Source: Methanobacteriota archaeon (GTDB lineage Archaea > Thermoplasmatota > Poseidoniia > Poseidoniales > Poseidoniaceae). Taken from it: a DNA stretch of 61,600 nucleotides. Shown piece by piece: positions 18,957 through 27,983 of the stretch. Positions within the stretch are counted from its first letter, which is position 1; every line of letters starts with the position of its first letter. The notes beneath the pieces were generated by a model that was not told the DNA's origin, did no database searches, and saw nothing but the letters and a program-made list of their open reading frames with translations. Where the stretch lies: NCBI GenBank assembly GCA_002718195.1, contig PBDU01000026.1:1-61600 (forward strand). The letters are read 5' to 3'. Position numbers and translations under genes: made by a program.

Positions 18957-20018
18957 TCATTCTTCGTGAGGTTTGTATGAACCATCTTCAGATTTTACAT
19001 ACACTGTCTGATCGTAATTACCGTCTGGTAATTTTCTGAAAAAGAACCCATTTCCTGCATCCTCATACACTTCTTCTGATGCTGTTGACGGACTTGAACC
19101 TGCAGTTTCTGAGTCGTTTACTTCACCCTCTTGAGCTTGTGATTTAGGGGCAGCAGATGGACCCGAACTTGGTCCTGTGCTAGGACCTACACCCGGACCA
19201 GATGATGGACCTGAAGTTGGTCCGGACTTTGGAGGTGCACCCGGTCCTGCAAGAAGTTTGGATTGCGAGACGCTTTCGAGTACCTCAGATTCCACGCTTT
19301 CCTTTGGCATTTGTAATTTCTTAACGTACTCACCTTGCTTCTGAGCTCCGATAAAAGCAAAGATCGACAATGTTAGGCTAATTAACCCAAACAAACCACC
19401 AAATGCTTGGTTAGACCACATTTTCCCCTTAATATCAACAGAGGTCAAACTCTTGTCTACAGGAGGATTTCCATCGGCATCTAGGAATTGTACCTTTAGA
19501 CAATATTGACCTGGGTCAACTCTAAACTTCAGAGTATGCGATTCGCCCCCATTTACTGGACCAAGAGATGAATCGTAAGCTTTGGTAGAAGAGCCACCAG
19601 ACTCTGCCTCGATGTAATTCTCGCCGTCAATAGCCATGCAGTCATTGGATTGAATTAACCATCCAACCAATTCTGTATGAGAAGGGGGAGAATTTTCTAC
19701 ATCAACTGTGACATGGACTGGTACATCCGTAACATCAGAACCTGGTAATGGCACCCCCCAAATCAGCATGGGCCCCACATCTGCGCTACCCCAATTCGTA
19801 TCGTATTCAGCCGAAAATGGCATGGGAAATAAGGAAAAAGAAAACAGGAGAACTGCTATTCCGAGGAATAAAAATACGTTATTTCTCTTCTTTTTCAAAT
19901 CCTCAATTCTTGCTTCCAAAGTCATTTCTTCTATCTGTTCATCCCTGTCCTCTACGGTCAAATCTTGGGATGTGACGGATTCTTCTTCAGATGAATCAGT
20001 ATTTTCATCAGCCGACAT
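18957..20018 (-). CDS. Two-helix membrane protein with GP-rich cytoplasmic tail
   Basis: 353 residues. An acidic N-terminal region (1-45) ends in a basic stretch KKKRNN. Helix 1 is VFLFLGIAVLLFSFSLFPMP and helix 2, near residue 205-225, is FGGLFGLISLTLSIFAFIGA. Between them lies a beta-type external domain of about 140 residues. The C-terminal cytoplasmic tail holds a low-complexity run of G-P-S/T units (SGPTSGPSSGPGVGPSTGP) and ends with a short ordered motif (NGFFFRKLPDGNYDQTVYV) that may be a docking element. It is on the same strand, 96 bases upstream of the SAP protein. A similar GP-rich tail recurs in the protein at 57917-58960. Function unknown. Confidence 0.7.
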   Translation of the reverse strand: MSADENTDSSEEESVTSQDLTVEDRDEQIEEMTLEARIEDLKKKRNNVFLFLGIAVLLFSFSLFPMPFSAEYDTNWGSADVGPMLIWGVPLPGSDVTDVPVHVTVDVENSPPSHTELVGWLIQSNDCMAIDGENYIEAESGGSSTKAYDSSLGPVNGGESHTLKFRVDPGQYCLKVQFLDADGNPPVDKSLTSVDIKGKMWSNQAFGGLFGLISLTLSIFAFIGAQKQGEYVKKLQMPKESVESEVLESVSQSKLLAGPGAPPKSGPTSGPSSGPGVGPSTGPSSGPSAAPKSQAQEGEVNDSETAGSSPSTASEEVYEDAGNGFFFRKLPDGNYDQTVYVKSEDGSYKPHEE

Positions 20019-20109
20019 AATAGTTCCACATCACCTTAACATTTCAACTATACAGGTCAAGAGCATTGAAGGCGATTGGATGATAAAGGAGGGGCTTTTT
20101 CCAGACAAC

Positions 20110-21318
20110 ATGTCTCTGCGCCTCGCTATTCTTTCGCGTGGCCCAAGATTGTACTCTACCAAGAGATTGCTCCAAGAAGCAAGGGAGAGAGAAATTGATG
20201 TTTCAATTATCAACCCAATGACTCTTTCTTTATTTTCAGCAGGAGATTCACTGGATGTTACTAGTGAGGGAGATTCGTTTGAATGGGATGCTGTAATCCC
20301 TAGAATCGGACACTCGATCACTAAACATGGTTGTTCTGTCTTGCGACATCTTGATCAACTGGGCGTGTGGTGTGCAAATTCAGCAGAAGGAATTCAACAG
20401 TCAAGGGATAAATTACAGGCAAGCCAGATCCTTTCTCAAAATAAAATTCCTATCCCTAAAACGGTATACGTAAGAGACCCCAGAGATGTCGAAAGAGCAA
20501 TTGAGTATTGTGGAGGATTACCCGTTGTGGTGAAGGTAACTCAGGGTACACAAGGAGATGGAGTCTTTTTGCGATATTCTTTCCAGGAAACAAAAAACCT
20601 TGTCCAGGGGCTTCTTTTATCAAAAAAGGCTGTGTTGATTCAAGAATACATTTCGGAGAGTCATGGTACAGATATTCGGGCTTTAGTTGTTGGAGACAGG
20701 GTTGTGGCTAGTATGAGAAGAAGAGCGAGAGGAAGGGAGTTCAGAAGTAACTACCACCTAAATGGGACTGTTGAAAAATTCGAGATTCCTTCCGAATATG
20801 AAGAAGTAGCTTGTAGAGCAGCACGATTGTTAGGACTGCACATCGCAGGAGTGGATTTGCTAGAAGGAGAGGATGGACCTTTGGTGCTGGAAGTAAATTC
20901 AAGCCCAGGGCTTGAAGGAATCGAAAAGGCAAGTGGAGTGAATGTTGCAGGTGAAATTATTGATTATGTAATCAATGAGGCTACATTCTCTGAAGTGAGT
21001 ATGGATCAAATTTTGAGAACTATACCTGGGGAAGGTGTTCTTTCTATTCAAGTAAGACAGCATCCAAAATTAATTGGTAATCCAATTCAATCCTTATTCG
21101 AAGGGCTCGAGAAATTACCAACTTATGCCCTAAGTAGAAATAACGAATTTATTTGGAATGCAGATGGTGAAACCTTACTTCGATTTGATGACCTTGTAAT
21201 CTGTTATGGTGACTTAAAGAAATTGAGAACCCAGTTGAAATTAGCAATTTTCAAGCCAGTTAGCGAGACGATTGAAGAGCAAAAACAGGATTATTTTGAG
21301 CCTGCAGATATCGCTTAG
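20110..21318 (+). CDS. RimK-like ATP-grasp ligase with extra C-terminal domain
   Basis: 402 residues. The front matches RimK (LRLAILSRGPRLYSTKRL), followed by the ATP-grasp core: VVVKVTQGTQGDGV for nucleotide binding, VLIQEYI, the RALVVGDRVVASMRR strand, and VLEVNSSPGLEGIE with Mg-binding Glu/Asn. RimK enzymes add Glu or related amino acids to protein or metabolite carboxylates (ribosomal S6, LysW, coenzyme F420). About 95 residues follow (ILRTIPGEGVLSIQVR...DLVICYGDLKKLRTQL) that are not part of RimK. Their end resembles the RCK-C/TrkA-C ligand-binding fold. An alternative ATG at 20080 exists; 20110 fits homologues. Substrate unknown. Confidence 0.85.
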   Translation: MSLRLAILSRGPRLYSTKRLLQEAREREIDVSIINPMTLSLFSAGDSLDVTSEGDSFEWDAVIPRIGHSITKHGCSVLRHLDQLGVWCANSAEGIQQSRDKLQASQILSQNKIPIPKTVYVRDPRDVERAIEYCGGLPVVVKVTQGTQGDGVFLRYSFQETKNLVQGLLLSKKAVLIQEYISESHGTDIRALVVGDRVVASMRRRARGREFRSNYHLNGTVEKFEIPSEYEEVACRAARLLGLHIAGVDLLEGEDGPLVLEVNSSPGLEGIEKASGVNVAGEIIDYVINEATFSEVSMDQILRTIPGEGVLSIQVRQHPKLIGNPIQSLFEGLEKLPTYALSRNNEFIWNADGETLLRFDDLVICYGDLKKLRTQLKLAIFKPVSETIEEQKQDYFEPADIA

Positions 21319-21349
21319 TTCCGCGATGGTTTGATAAAACACCCCCTTG

Positions 21350-22519
21350 ATGGCAATTCGTCCTCCGGGACACGGGATGCACGCCGAGAAATCGGCAAAG
21401 GCGGTGAACGCTATGGATGAGAGAGGGTATAGACATGTCCAACCACGTGCTGTACGCCCTTCCCAATTACGTATTACTGAGGATACTTACAATCACCTTC
21501 CGAATAGAATTCAACACCTTGCAAACCTTCCCTGGGCTGAGTGTTACTTACATCAATTGAAATCTGAGAATAAATCGGAAAATACGCAAAAAACATACAT
21601 GTATGGATTGAAAGGTTTAATTTCACAAACCATTGGCAGAGAGCAGATTCTCAACGAAGAGGAAATCATTGACCTAACCGTCACTGAATTGGCTGAGAGA
21701 ATTGATCCAAACAACGGCAGACTCGACAGATGGTGTCACAGTTTAATCGATCTTTCTGCGACTACGTATAATGCAAGACTGGCTTCCGCTAAACATCTTA
21801 TGAAATGGCTTGGTTTCCAATGGCCAATTCACCTTAGAAGAGCAAAAACTGGTAAAAAATTACCAAGAACATTGACAAAGAGAGAATTGTCTAATGTTCT
21901 TCTAACCGCTGAAAATTCAGAGGACCCGCTTGCTAGCACGATAGTGATTTTTTGCTTAGAGACTGGCTTGAGAGTCAGCGAGATATGCGAGATTGAGATT
22001 GACGATATTGATTTTGAAGATCAATCGGCAATTGTTCGCTCAGGTAAGGGTGACAAGGATAGGTATGTTCTGTTTACAAGTAGAGGGGTTGAAAAAATCC
22101 AGCAATGGATGCCTATTAGAGAATCATTCAACTGTGGGAATGAAACTTCTCTATTCATCAATAAACACGGCAGAAGGTTAAATCCCAGAGCCGTGCAAAG
22201 AATCATGGATTCCTTAGGACAAGAATCTGGCTTACCTAAGGGGAGATTAACTCCTCACGTATTGAGGCATAATTTCGCAACCGGTCTTTTGGAAAGAGGC
22301 GCAGACCTCGTTACAATTCAAAGACTACTAGGACACAGTGATATTTCCACAACTAGGGTTTATCTTGAGATTTCCGACCAAACATTGAGAGAAGTATACC
22401 ACCGAGCTCAGTCAATGAGGGCAAAAGAAGCACAAGACCTTCATGTCGATCAGCCATCAATTGAAGAAATCACGCCCTCCTCCTCTGGAGCTGGCATTGA
22501 ATTAGAGAATATATTCTGA
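21350..22519 (+). CDS. xerA: Xer-type tyrosine recombinase
   Basis: 389 residues. The N-terminal SAM-like core-binding domain (about 60-170) is followed by the catalytic domain. Catalytic residues are visible as Arg in ETGLRVSEI, Lys near GKGDKDR, His-x-x-Arg in TPHVLRHNFATG, His in LLGHSDI and Tyr in TTRVYLEIS. The layout is that of archaeal XerA, which resolves chromosome dimers at dif. No attachment site, excisionase or phage gene lies nearby, so it is more likely a housekeeping recombinase than an integrase. TTG at 21347 and ATG at 21377 are alternative starts; homologues do not fix the N-terminus. It sits close to parA and the HhH DNA-binding protein, a chromosome-maintenance neighbourhood. 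Confidence 0.9.
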   Translation: MAIRPPGHGMHAEKSAKAVNAMDERGYRHVQPRAVRPSQLRITEDTYNHLPNRIQHLANLPWAECYLHQLKSENKSENTQKTYMYGLKGLISQTIGREQILNEEEIIDLTVTELAERIDPNNGRLDRWCHSLIDLSATTYNARLASAKHLMKWLGFQWPIHLRRAKTGKKLPRTLTKRELSNVLLTAENSEDPLASTIVIFCLETGLRVSEICEIEIDDIDFEDQSAIVRSGKGDKDRYVLFTSRGVEKIQQWMPIRESFNCGNETSLFINKHGRRLNPRAVQRIMDSLGQESGLPKGRLTPHVLRHNFATGLLERGADLVTIQRLLGHSDISTTRVYLEISDQTLREVYHRAQSMRAKEAQDLHVDQPSIEEITPSSSGAGIELENIF

Positions 22520-22702
22520 TTAAGATTTTGATTTCTTTCTCTTGGCTATTTTAGATGGTCCTGTCCAATTTCTATGACTGGAAACCACATATCCCTCGTG
22601 GCCTTCTATTGGACAGTGTTTGCCACTTCTGCATCGAGAGCAGTTATTCTTACTAGGAAGTTCTACTGCCTTCCTCAGCCGCCCATACTTCCTTCTTGGC
22701 AT
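22520..22702 (-). CDS. Small basic Cys/His protein
   Basis: 60 residues with many Lys/Arg and a cluster CSRCRSGKHCPIEGH that could bind one zinc ion. The C-terminus is basic (KIAKRKKSKS). It begins with ATG, ends exactly at the 3' end of the convergent xerA gene, and lies 42 bases downstream of the HhH/H1-like gene on the same strand, so it may be cotranscribed with it. It is plausibly a nucleic-acid binder. No family is recognised and the short length leaves some doubt. Confidence 0.5.
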   Translation of the reverse strand: MPRRKYGRLRKAVELPSKNNCSRCRSGKHCPIEGHEGYVVSSHRNWTGPSKIAKRKKSKS

Positions 22703-22744
22703 TGATTCACATTAAACAAGGGGGTTCTTGATTTATTTCCAAAA

Positions 22745-23311
22745 TCAATTCTTATTCCAGCGCTTCATCATCTCAGCAAGGGAACCGACTTTCAAGGTCT
22801 TTCCTTTTCTGCCCTTTACATTATCATTGGAGGTATTCTTCTTAGCCCTTGCAGCCTCGGAAATCTCCTCTTTTGCCTGCTTTGCCTTTGCAGAGGCTTT
22901 GCCAGCAACCTCCTTTGCTTTTGATTTAGTTGCCTTCGTTGCCTTCTTAGCCTTTTGAGTAGTGGTTTTAGCAGCTTTTTTTGCTTTTTGAGTCGTTTTC
23001 TTAGCTGCGGCTTTTGCCTTTTTTCCTGTGGTCTTTGCACTCGCTGATGCTTTTTTACCAGCCGATTTTGTCTTGGTTGTTGCCTTTTTGGCTGCTGATT
23101 TCATTGTACCAAGAATTTCTAAGGAGGCTTTTTCCAATTTATCTGCTTTTCCTGCGCCTAGACCTATGGCTTCAAGTGCCTCTTTTCCAGCAGATGAAAC
23201 CTTTTCCACTGTATCATAACCGGCATTCACTAACTTCTCTGCTGTCGCTTTTCCAACGCCTGGAATGCTAGTCAAAACTCGAACTGAATTTTCCCTGCTG
23301 TCCTTTGCCAT
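22745..23311 (-). CDS. Helix-hairpin-helix protein with histone-H1-like tail
   Basis: 188 residues. The N-terminal 65 residues form two helix-hairpin-helix motifs (SIPGVGKATAEKLVNAGY; IGLGAGKADKLEKAS), which bind DNA backbone without sequence preference. The next 90 residues are nearly all Lys, Ala and Thr with KKA, KAKKAA and TTQKAKK repeats, like eukaryotic and bacterial H1-type tails. The end is SLAEMMKRWNKN. I infer an abundant nucleoid protein that compacts or bridges DNA. A TTG at 23332 would add seven residues; the ATG at 23311 (MAKDSRENS) is preferred. It is divergent from the following gene with only 35 bases between them. Confidence 0.8.
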   Translation of the reverse strand: MAKDSRENSVRVLTSIPGVGKATAEKLVNAGYDTVEKVSSAGKEALEAIGLGAGKADKLEKASLEILGTMKSAAKKATTKTKSAGKKASASAKTTGKKAKAAAKKTTQKAKKAAKTTTQKAKKATKATKSKAKEVAGKASAKAKQAKEEISEAARAKKNTSNDNVKGRKGKTLKVGSLAEMMKRWNKN

Positions 23312-23346
23312 GTCTTCACCTATTACGTCCAAGTTACAAGAAGAAG

Positions 23347-24231
23347 ATGAACTCTTTGGCTAAATCTAATCAATCTTGGGTCGAATTCATGAGTCTAAAC
23401 CACGGGCGCCACAATATGGTGAACCCATCGGGGTGGTGTTTGACACTATTCTGTAGTGCTGGTAGAGCTTCTGCTTTACATGGCATGGACGAGGATGAAA
23501 TGATTCTGAGGCCAAAAAATCATCCAAATGCCAAAAGGAAACTTTACCTTGGTCAGACTGCAAATGCGATTTTCAATAAGATGATTACCTCATCTAACGT
23601 AGAGATTCATAACTTCTCAAAGTGGGATGAACAGAGTTGGAGAATGTCAACCTCTTCCAATGGACTGAAAATAGAAATTGAGTCATTTTCATACTGGGGC
23701 TTTGGACTATTTTCTAGCGGTTATGCTAACAAAATCACGTTATCATCACAAGAAGAAGTTGGCAATCGTCTTATTTTTGACGTGATTTCATCCTTAGATT
23801 TCAAGCCATGGGAATTCAAACACCCTAAAGCCTTCCAAAACTGGTTAAAAAAGTACGATTACAACCTTTCGCTTGAAGCGAATCGAGAAAATTGGAGAGA
23901 GGCTGAAAATTCAGCCACAAAAGAGGTTAATCTTCAAATTGATATCGTAAGAAAAAGATGCGAAATGTTCGAAGAAAAACTCGATTCTGGAAGACTTGCT
24001 GAAAGTTTGACAGAGGCGTATGAAGAAGTTGAAATGGCTTCACTTGCTTTGGAGGACAGAAATATTCCTGCCACCGAAAGAGCCCTATCTCGATGTGAAG
24101 CATTATTGATCAATATCGATGAAATAATGAATCCAGATGATGATTTTTCTGTTCCACATGGTCATGTTTTACTGAATGACGAAATGGATGATGGAATCAC
24201 ATTCGTCGACCTTTCGCATGAGGAGGAGTAA
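23347..24231 (+). CDS. Uncharacterised cytoplasmic protein
   Basis: 294 residues with no signal peptide or membrane helix. The first 170 residues look like mixed alpha/beta (RPKNHPNAKRKLYLGQTAN; SYWGFGLFSSGYANKITLSS). From about 180 to 265 it is strongly helical with charged heptads (REAENSATKEVNLQIDIVRK; EKLDSGRLAESLTEAYEEVE), suggesting coiled coil. The C-terminus is acidic. The start at ATG 23347 gives MNSLAKSNQSW; a later Met at MSLNHGRH is possible. I do not recognise the family. It is divergent from the HhH/H1-like gene and followed by the Sec61-beta gene. Confidence 0.6.
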   Translation: MNSLAKSNQSWVEFMSLNHGRHNMVNPSGWCLTLFCSAGRASALHGMDEDEMILRPKNHPNAKRKLYLGQTANAIFNKMITSSNVEIHNFSKWDEQSWRMSTSSNGLKIEIESFSYWGFGLFSSGYANKITLSSQEEVGNRLIFDVISSLDFKPWEFKHPKAFQNWLKKYDYNLSLEANRENWREAENSATKEVNLQIDIVRKRCEMFEEKLDSGRLAESLTEAYEEVEMASLALEDRNIPATERALSRCEALLINIDEIMNPDDDFSVPHGHVLLNDEMDDGITFVDLSHEEE

Positions 24232-24295
24232 TTTCTAACCCTAAAGGTCACGCGTCGCGTTGATAAAGGAGATGCCTGTGGGCGGAACGGTTGCA

Positions 24296-24478
24296 ATGGC
24301 AAAGAGCAATGATGGTGGGATTCAGCAGGCAGCTGGTTTGATTCGTTATTTCGATGAAGAATCTGAGGATGCTTGGAAGATCACAAAGGGACAAGTTTAC
24401 TTGGCTTGCATAGCAATGGCAGGACTAATCTACCTAGTCAATCAAGGCGTTACTGGCTGGATTTTCGACCTATTCTGA
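24296..24478 (+). CDS. Sec61-beta (SecG-like) translocon subunit
   Basis: 60 residues. The archaeal Sec61-beta pattern is clear: a short Gly-rich start, the conserved AGLIRYFDEE box, a KIT.GQVY stretch and a single C-terminal helix (LACIAMAGLIYLVNQGV). It is a tail-anchored small partner of SecY in the protein-conducting channel. ATG 24296 (MAKSNDGG) matches homologous starts. ATG 24272 would add eight residues, but GGAG abuts it with no spacing. The final bases overlap the convergent gene by nine. Confidence 0.88.
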   Translation: MAKSNDGGIQQAAGLIRYFDEESEDAWKITKGQVYLACIAMAGLIYLVNQGVTGWIFDLF

Positions 24479-24835
24479 AAGGATTGGTTGGATTAGAACA
24501 ACCTCGCCTTTTTCGTTAGCCATTCTCTTGGCTACGTCTAGAGCACTTCTAATTCCAATGGTGCCACCGATAACCTGCTTTTCAGAGGTTGAATGGACGA
24601 CCAATTTGTGAGTGATTTCTTTCAAAACGTCAGCATCACATCTCTCAAAGACCCAGTGTTCACCTTCAATTCTGATAAGTGCTGGAATTTTTACCAATTC
24701 TCCCATCGATTCTTCTGCATTAGCAGACCTTTCGCTGAGTCCTTTCAAGTCATTCAAATTCTTCCAAGCACGCTGTGTGACTGGTGCTCGGATTCTCCTC
24801 TCTTTTTCTACGCCTGCGCGAAATGCTCTCGCCAT
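24470..24835 (-). CDS. Uncharacterised small protein
   Basis: 121 residues, soluble, with a basic N-terminus (MARAFRAGVEKERRIRAPVT) and alternating strands and helices (ALIRIEGEHWVFERCDADVL; GEVVLIQPIL). It starts with ATG at 24835, and a perfect six-base-pair inverted repeat lies 13 bases upstream. Its stop overlaps the convergent Sec61-beta gene. No family is recognised. Confidence 0.6.
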   Translation of the reverse strand: MARAFRAGVEKERRIRAPVTQRAWKNLNDLKGLSERSANAEESMGELVKIPALIRIEGEHWVFERCDADVLKEITHKLVVHSTSEKQVIGGTIGIRSALDVAKRMANEKGEVVLIQPILSE

Positions 24836-24848
24836 AATTGTCCCATCC

Positions 24849-24864
24849 GAAACCCTAAGGTTTC
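24849..24864. repeat. Inverted repeat upstream of small protein gene
   Basis: GAAACC-CTAA-GGTTTC, a perfect six-base-pair stem with a four-base loop. It lies 14 bases before the ATG of the minus-strand gene ending at 24470, so it could be an operator or a 5' leader hairpin. Chance cannot be excluded for a repeat this short. Confidence 0.35.
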
Positions 24865-24936
24865 ATGTCCATGTCATTACTTTGATACATAAAGAGCGCG
24901 ATAAATAAATGGGGAAAATGCTGATTTCTCAATCGA

Positions 24937-26091
24937 TTAACTATCTTCAAACATCAAGCGAGGATTTTCTGGCTTGGATGTAATGAAAATAGGCGTTAGT
25001 AGGAGAGAAGTTAGCGCAGCAACGGTAAAGCTGTTTACCATTAATGCTTGAAACTCCGAAAAAGGTAAAATCATCAAAGGAATGAAGCAAATTACTAACC
25101 TTAAGTGGGTAAATTCTGCATAGGTTTGGGAATCGAAGCCGAGATATGGCAGAAATAGAAATGGTAGACTGCAGCCAATGATGACACATAAATTACCTAG
25201 AGAGATGAATAATATTGCAGCAATGCTCAAATCTGACAAAAATTGTTTGGCATATCCTACTGATGAAATCATGAATATACTCGAAAAACAAAAAATCCAA
25301 ATTATGATTTGATTTGATTGTTTAACAGTGGTTTTTTGAATATTTTCAATGCAAATGAAGAAGGCTAACAAGGATATCACTAACGGCATGAGAATTAACG
25401 AATAAGCCAATGAGTTGATGACTTCGAAGTAAATTGAGAAATTTATGTCAGAAAACAATAATGCTAGATACACTGTAACAGAGGAAATTGTTTGAAAAAT
25501 GAACGCTCTTTTGTTTAGTCCTCCAATAATACTTGCACTTGACCATAAATTGCAGGAAACCAAGAGAGATAAAATCCCAACATAGATCAAAATTGTGAAA
25601 ATTAAATGATTGCTGTCAAATCCAATTGGGACGATTAAGGAAGAATTCGAAACATGCTGATAGAATTTTTCTGAAAAGAAAAATGTTAGCCCTGCAATGG
25701 TGACGAAACTAAAGATTGCCCTAGCCCTGTGTTCCACCAAGTAAGAATCAAAGTTTGAATCCGGATTTTTCCTAAGAAAAATTGCAAGAAAGTAAAAATT
25801 TGCAAACAAAAGAGCGATTTCAACGGCTGCCTGCCCTGAAATCAAAGCAAGAATCTTCTCAAAAAAGGTTGCAGAGTTGCCAAGTAATATCGTAACAGAA
25901 TAATTTGTTTGGGTCAAAGAAAAAACTTCTCTTGCCCTCGATGCCCATATCAAAAAAATCAGTAAGGTTGGAAAAAGGCTGATTAGCCAGAATATACTGT
26001 TGCTTTTATTGGTGAACCTGGAGAGTATTTCTTTAGGAAGAAATGAGGGGAGTAACGAGATTGCAAAAATTGGTATGAGAGTTGAGACCAT
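24937..26091 (-). CDS. Polytopic membrane protein of unknown function
   Basis: 384 residues with about ten hydrophobic segments, for example LIPIFAISLLPSFL, IFWLISLFPTLLIFLIWA and LILMPLVISLLAFFICI. Loops are short, and no ectodomain or nucleotide motif is visible. The overall character (few charged residues in helices, no repeated half) resembles transporters or antiporter-like subunits, but no signature is convincing. The ATG at 26091 is good. The gene is divergent from the NSUN methyltransferase, whose earliest possible start overlaps it by ten bases. Confidence 0.65.
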   Translation of the reverse strand: MVSTLIPIFAISLLPSFLPKEILSRFTNKSNSIFWLISLFPTLLIFLIWASRAREVFSLTQTNYSVTILLGNSATFFEKILALISGQAAVEIALLFANFYFLAIFLRKNPDSNFDSYLVEHRARAIFSFVTIAGLTFFFSEKFYQHVSNSSLIVPIGFDSNHLIFTILIYVGILSLLVSCNLWSSASIIGGLNKRAFIFQTISSVTVYLALLFSDINFSIYFEVINSLAYSLILMPLVISLLAFFICIENIQKTTVKQSNQIIIWIFCFSSIFMISSVGYAKQFLSDLSIAAILFISLGNLCVIIGCSLPFLFLPYLGFDSQTYAEFTHLRLVICFIPLMILPFSEFQALMVNSFTVAALTSLLLTPIFITSKPENPRLMFEDS

Positions 26092-26159
26092 ACCTTATCC
26101 CCAAACTATGCGTGCTATATCGCACAAATGAGGTTGATGGTGGTCTAATTATTAAGGCA

Positions 26160-27983
26160 ATGAATTTAGATTCATGGAAAGTAATCATTAGGGAATTATT
26201 TTTGGCACATAGCATGAGCGCTAGAAGGAATGTCATAAACGACATTTCTGATGTGGAAAACACCCCGCTCCTAGGCTTAGCTCTATCCCTGGGACTTGAG
26301 AAAGAGCCTTTCCTAAATATCGCAACCTCGAAACTTCCAGAAACTCTTAGAATTACTGGGTTTTTGCCAGACAAAGAATGGACAAAATCACAAATCGAAA
26401 AATTAGGAGGCGAGGCAATTCCTTGGATGAAAAATATCGAAGCCTATGAGATGCCTTTTGTTAGAGGTGGAGTTGATGATAAAAGTAAGAGGTTATTCAC
26501 TCTCCTGCATGATTCCGGTAGAATTACAAGACAAGAAGCTGCAAGCATGCTTCCAATCGAAATCTTGAACCCAAAATCTGATTCGATATTAATCGATTTT
26601 TGTGCATCTCCCGGCTCAAAGGCAACCCAAGCCGCTGAATTATTACTGCCGGATGGAATAGTAATAGGAAATGAGCCCGTAGCAGGAAGAGTGAACTTGC
26701 TTGTAACGAATACAGCAAGATTGGGCCTTCACAATGTGATAATCTGTAAACACGATGGTAGATCGATTGGTAGAATCCCAAAACCGGGTGCTGATTATGT
26801 TGTATGCGATGTACCGTGCAGTGGTACAGCCACCACAAGAAAAAACGGAAATGTTTGGTTTAATTGGTCTCCAAAGAAATCTAGGTCCATGTTCGATGTG
26901 CAAGTTGGCATTGCAGAGAGGGCTGCTATGATGTTGAAACCAGGTGGAGAGATGGTATATTCTACCTGCTCAATTGACCCCTGTGAGAATGAAGCGGTTG
27001 TGGCTGAATTGCTCCGACGGTGCCCTTGGATGGAACTAGAAATAATCAATTCAGAATCTATCTCTGACTTAAACTACCGTCAAGGGTTGAGTCAATGGAG
27101 TATCCTTGACGAGGACGGAAGGGCTGTAGCAGATGAGCAATTTCCTAAATTGCCCCTGTTGAAAATGGAACATGTCGACCCGAGCAAGCGCTTGCAATAT
27201 GACTCCGCACTCGACAAAGAAATAGAGGAAAAAATCACTTCTCAGCTTTCGAAATGTATGCGAATCTACCACAGTGACAACAATAGTGGTGGATTTTTTG
27301 TTGCCAAACTCACGTACAGACCAGATAATAGAGAATTTGCAAGATGCTATCCTGAAAAATCTAGAGTAAAACCGGATGGCACTTTCTATGAGCCAAACAT
27401 GAGAAAAGCCCCGCATAAATCGAGACATACGCTTTCTTTGCTCGATGAAGAAACGAAACAAATAATCGCTCTAGAACATGGAATTGATGCAAATTCAATC
27501 AGTTGGTTCAAACGAGGAAAAAGAATCCATGTAGCCCCAGTTTCCATGGTTGATAAAATCCACAGGCCAATGACTCCAGACAAGAGAGGTAATCTATATC
27601 CTGAAGACACTTTTCATCCACTTTCGGTGATACAAGCAGGACTGCCTGCTCTATCAGATAATCGGGGCAGATGGAGAGTTCGACAGGCAGGATTGCCTTT
27701 CTTTAATGGCAAAACTAACGCTGCAGGAGAAATCAGCCAAGAAATATTGATTCAATTATTGAGCGGACATGCTCCTGATTTGGATTCATTCATCCAAGAC
27801 ACTGGAATCCCTTCTGAACCTCTGGGAACAAGATTACTCAAAACCTCAATCCTTGGACAAGATGTCCTAATTTCTGCTTGGTTTGCTGCGAAGGTTACCT
27901 TGATGATAGATGAAGATGGAAAAGACATTTTGAGAAGTAAATTAAATCTCCCTTTGTCAACAGATTCTAATGAGGAGGAATGA
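26160..27983 (+). CDS. NSUN-family RNA m5C methyltransferase
   Basis: 607 residues. The Rossmann core contains the SAM-binding IDFCASPGSKATQAAE, the motif IV cysteine in DVPCSGTAT and the catalytic motif VI cysteine in YSTCSIDPCENE. These are the two-cysteine hallmarks of NOL1/NOP2/Sun enzymes making 5-methylcytosine in tRNA or rRNA. The C-terminal 290 residues beyond the methylase are long, more like eukaryotic NSUN2 than the short archaeal tRNA enzymes, and probably include a PUA-like RNA-binding unit. The frame opens with TTG at 26082; the ATG at 26160 is preferred. The next gene overlaps by four bases (ATGA), indicating translational coupling. Confidence 0.9.
   Translation: MNLDSWKVIIRELFLAHSMSARRNVINDISDVENTPLLGLALSLGLEKEPFLNIATSKLPETLRITGFLPDKEWTKSQIEKLGGEAIPWMKNIEAYEMPFVRGGVDDKSKRLFTLLHDSGRITRQEAASMLPIEILNPKSDSILIDFCASPGSKATQAAELLLPDGIVIGNEPVAGRVNLLVTNTARLGLHNVIICKHDGRSIGRIPKPGADYVVCDVPCSGTATTRKNGNVWFNWSPKKSRSMFDVQVGIAERAAMMLKPGGEMVYSTCSIDPCENEAVVAELLRRCPWMELEIINSESISDLNYRQGLSQWSILDEDGRAVADEQFPKLPLLKMEHVDPSKRLQYDSALDKEIEEKITSQLSKCMRIYHSDNNSGGFFVAKLTYRPDNREFARCYPEKSRVKPDGTFYEPNMRKAPHKSRHTLSLLDEETKQIIALEHGIDANSISWFKRGKRIHVAPVSMVDKIHRPMTPDKRGNLYPEDTFHPLSVIQAGLPALSDNRGRWRVRQAGLPFFNGKTNAAGEISQEILIQLLSGHAPDLDSFIQDTGIPSEPLGTRLLKTSILGQDVLISAWFAAKVTLMIDEDGKDILRSKLNLPLSTDSNEEE

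Noticed and set aside
21350..22519. Xer gene as a phage integrase marking an integrated element
   Set aside because: No tRNA end, direct repeats or phage genes flank it, and the sequence looks like chromosomal XerA.
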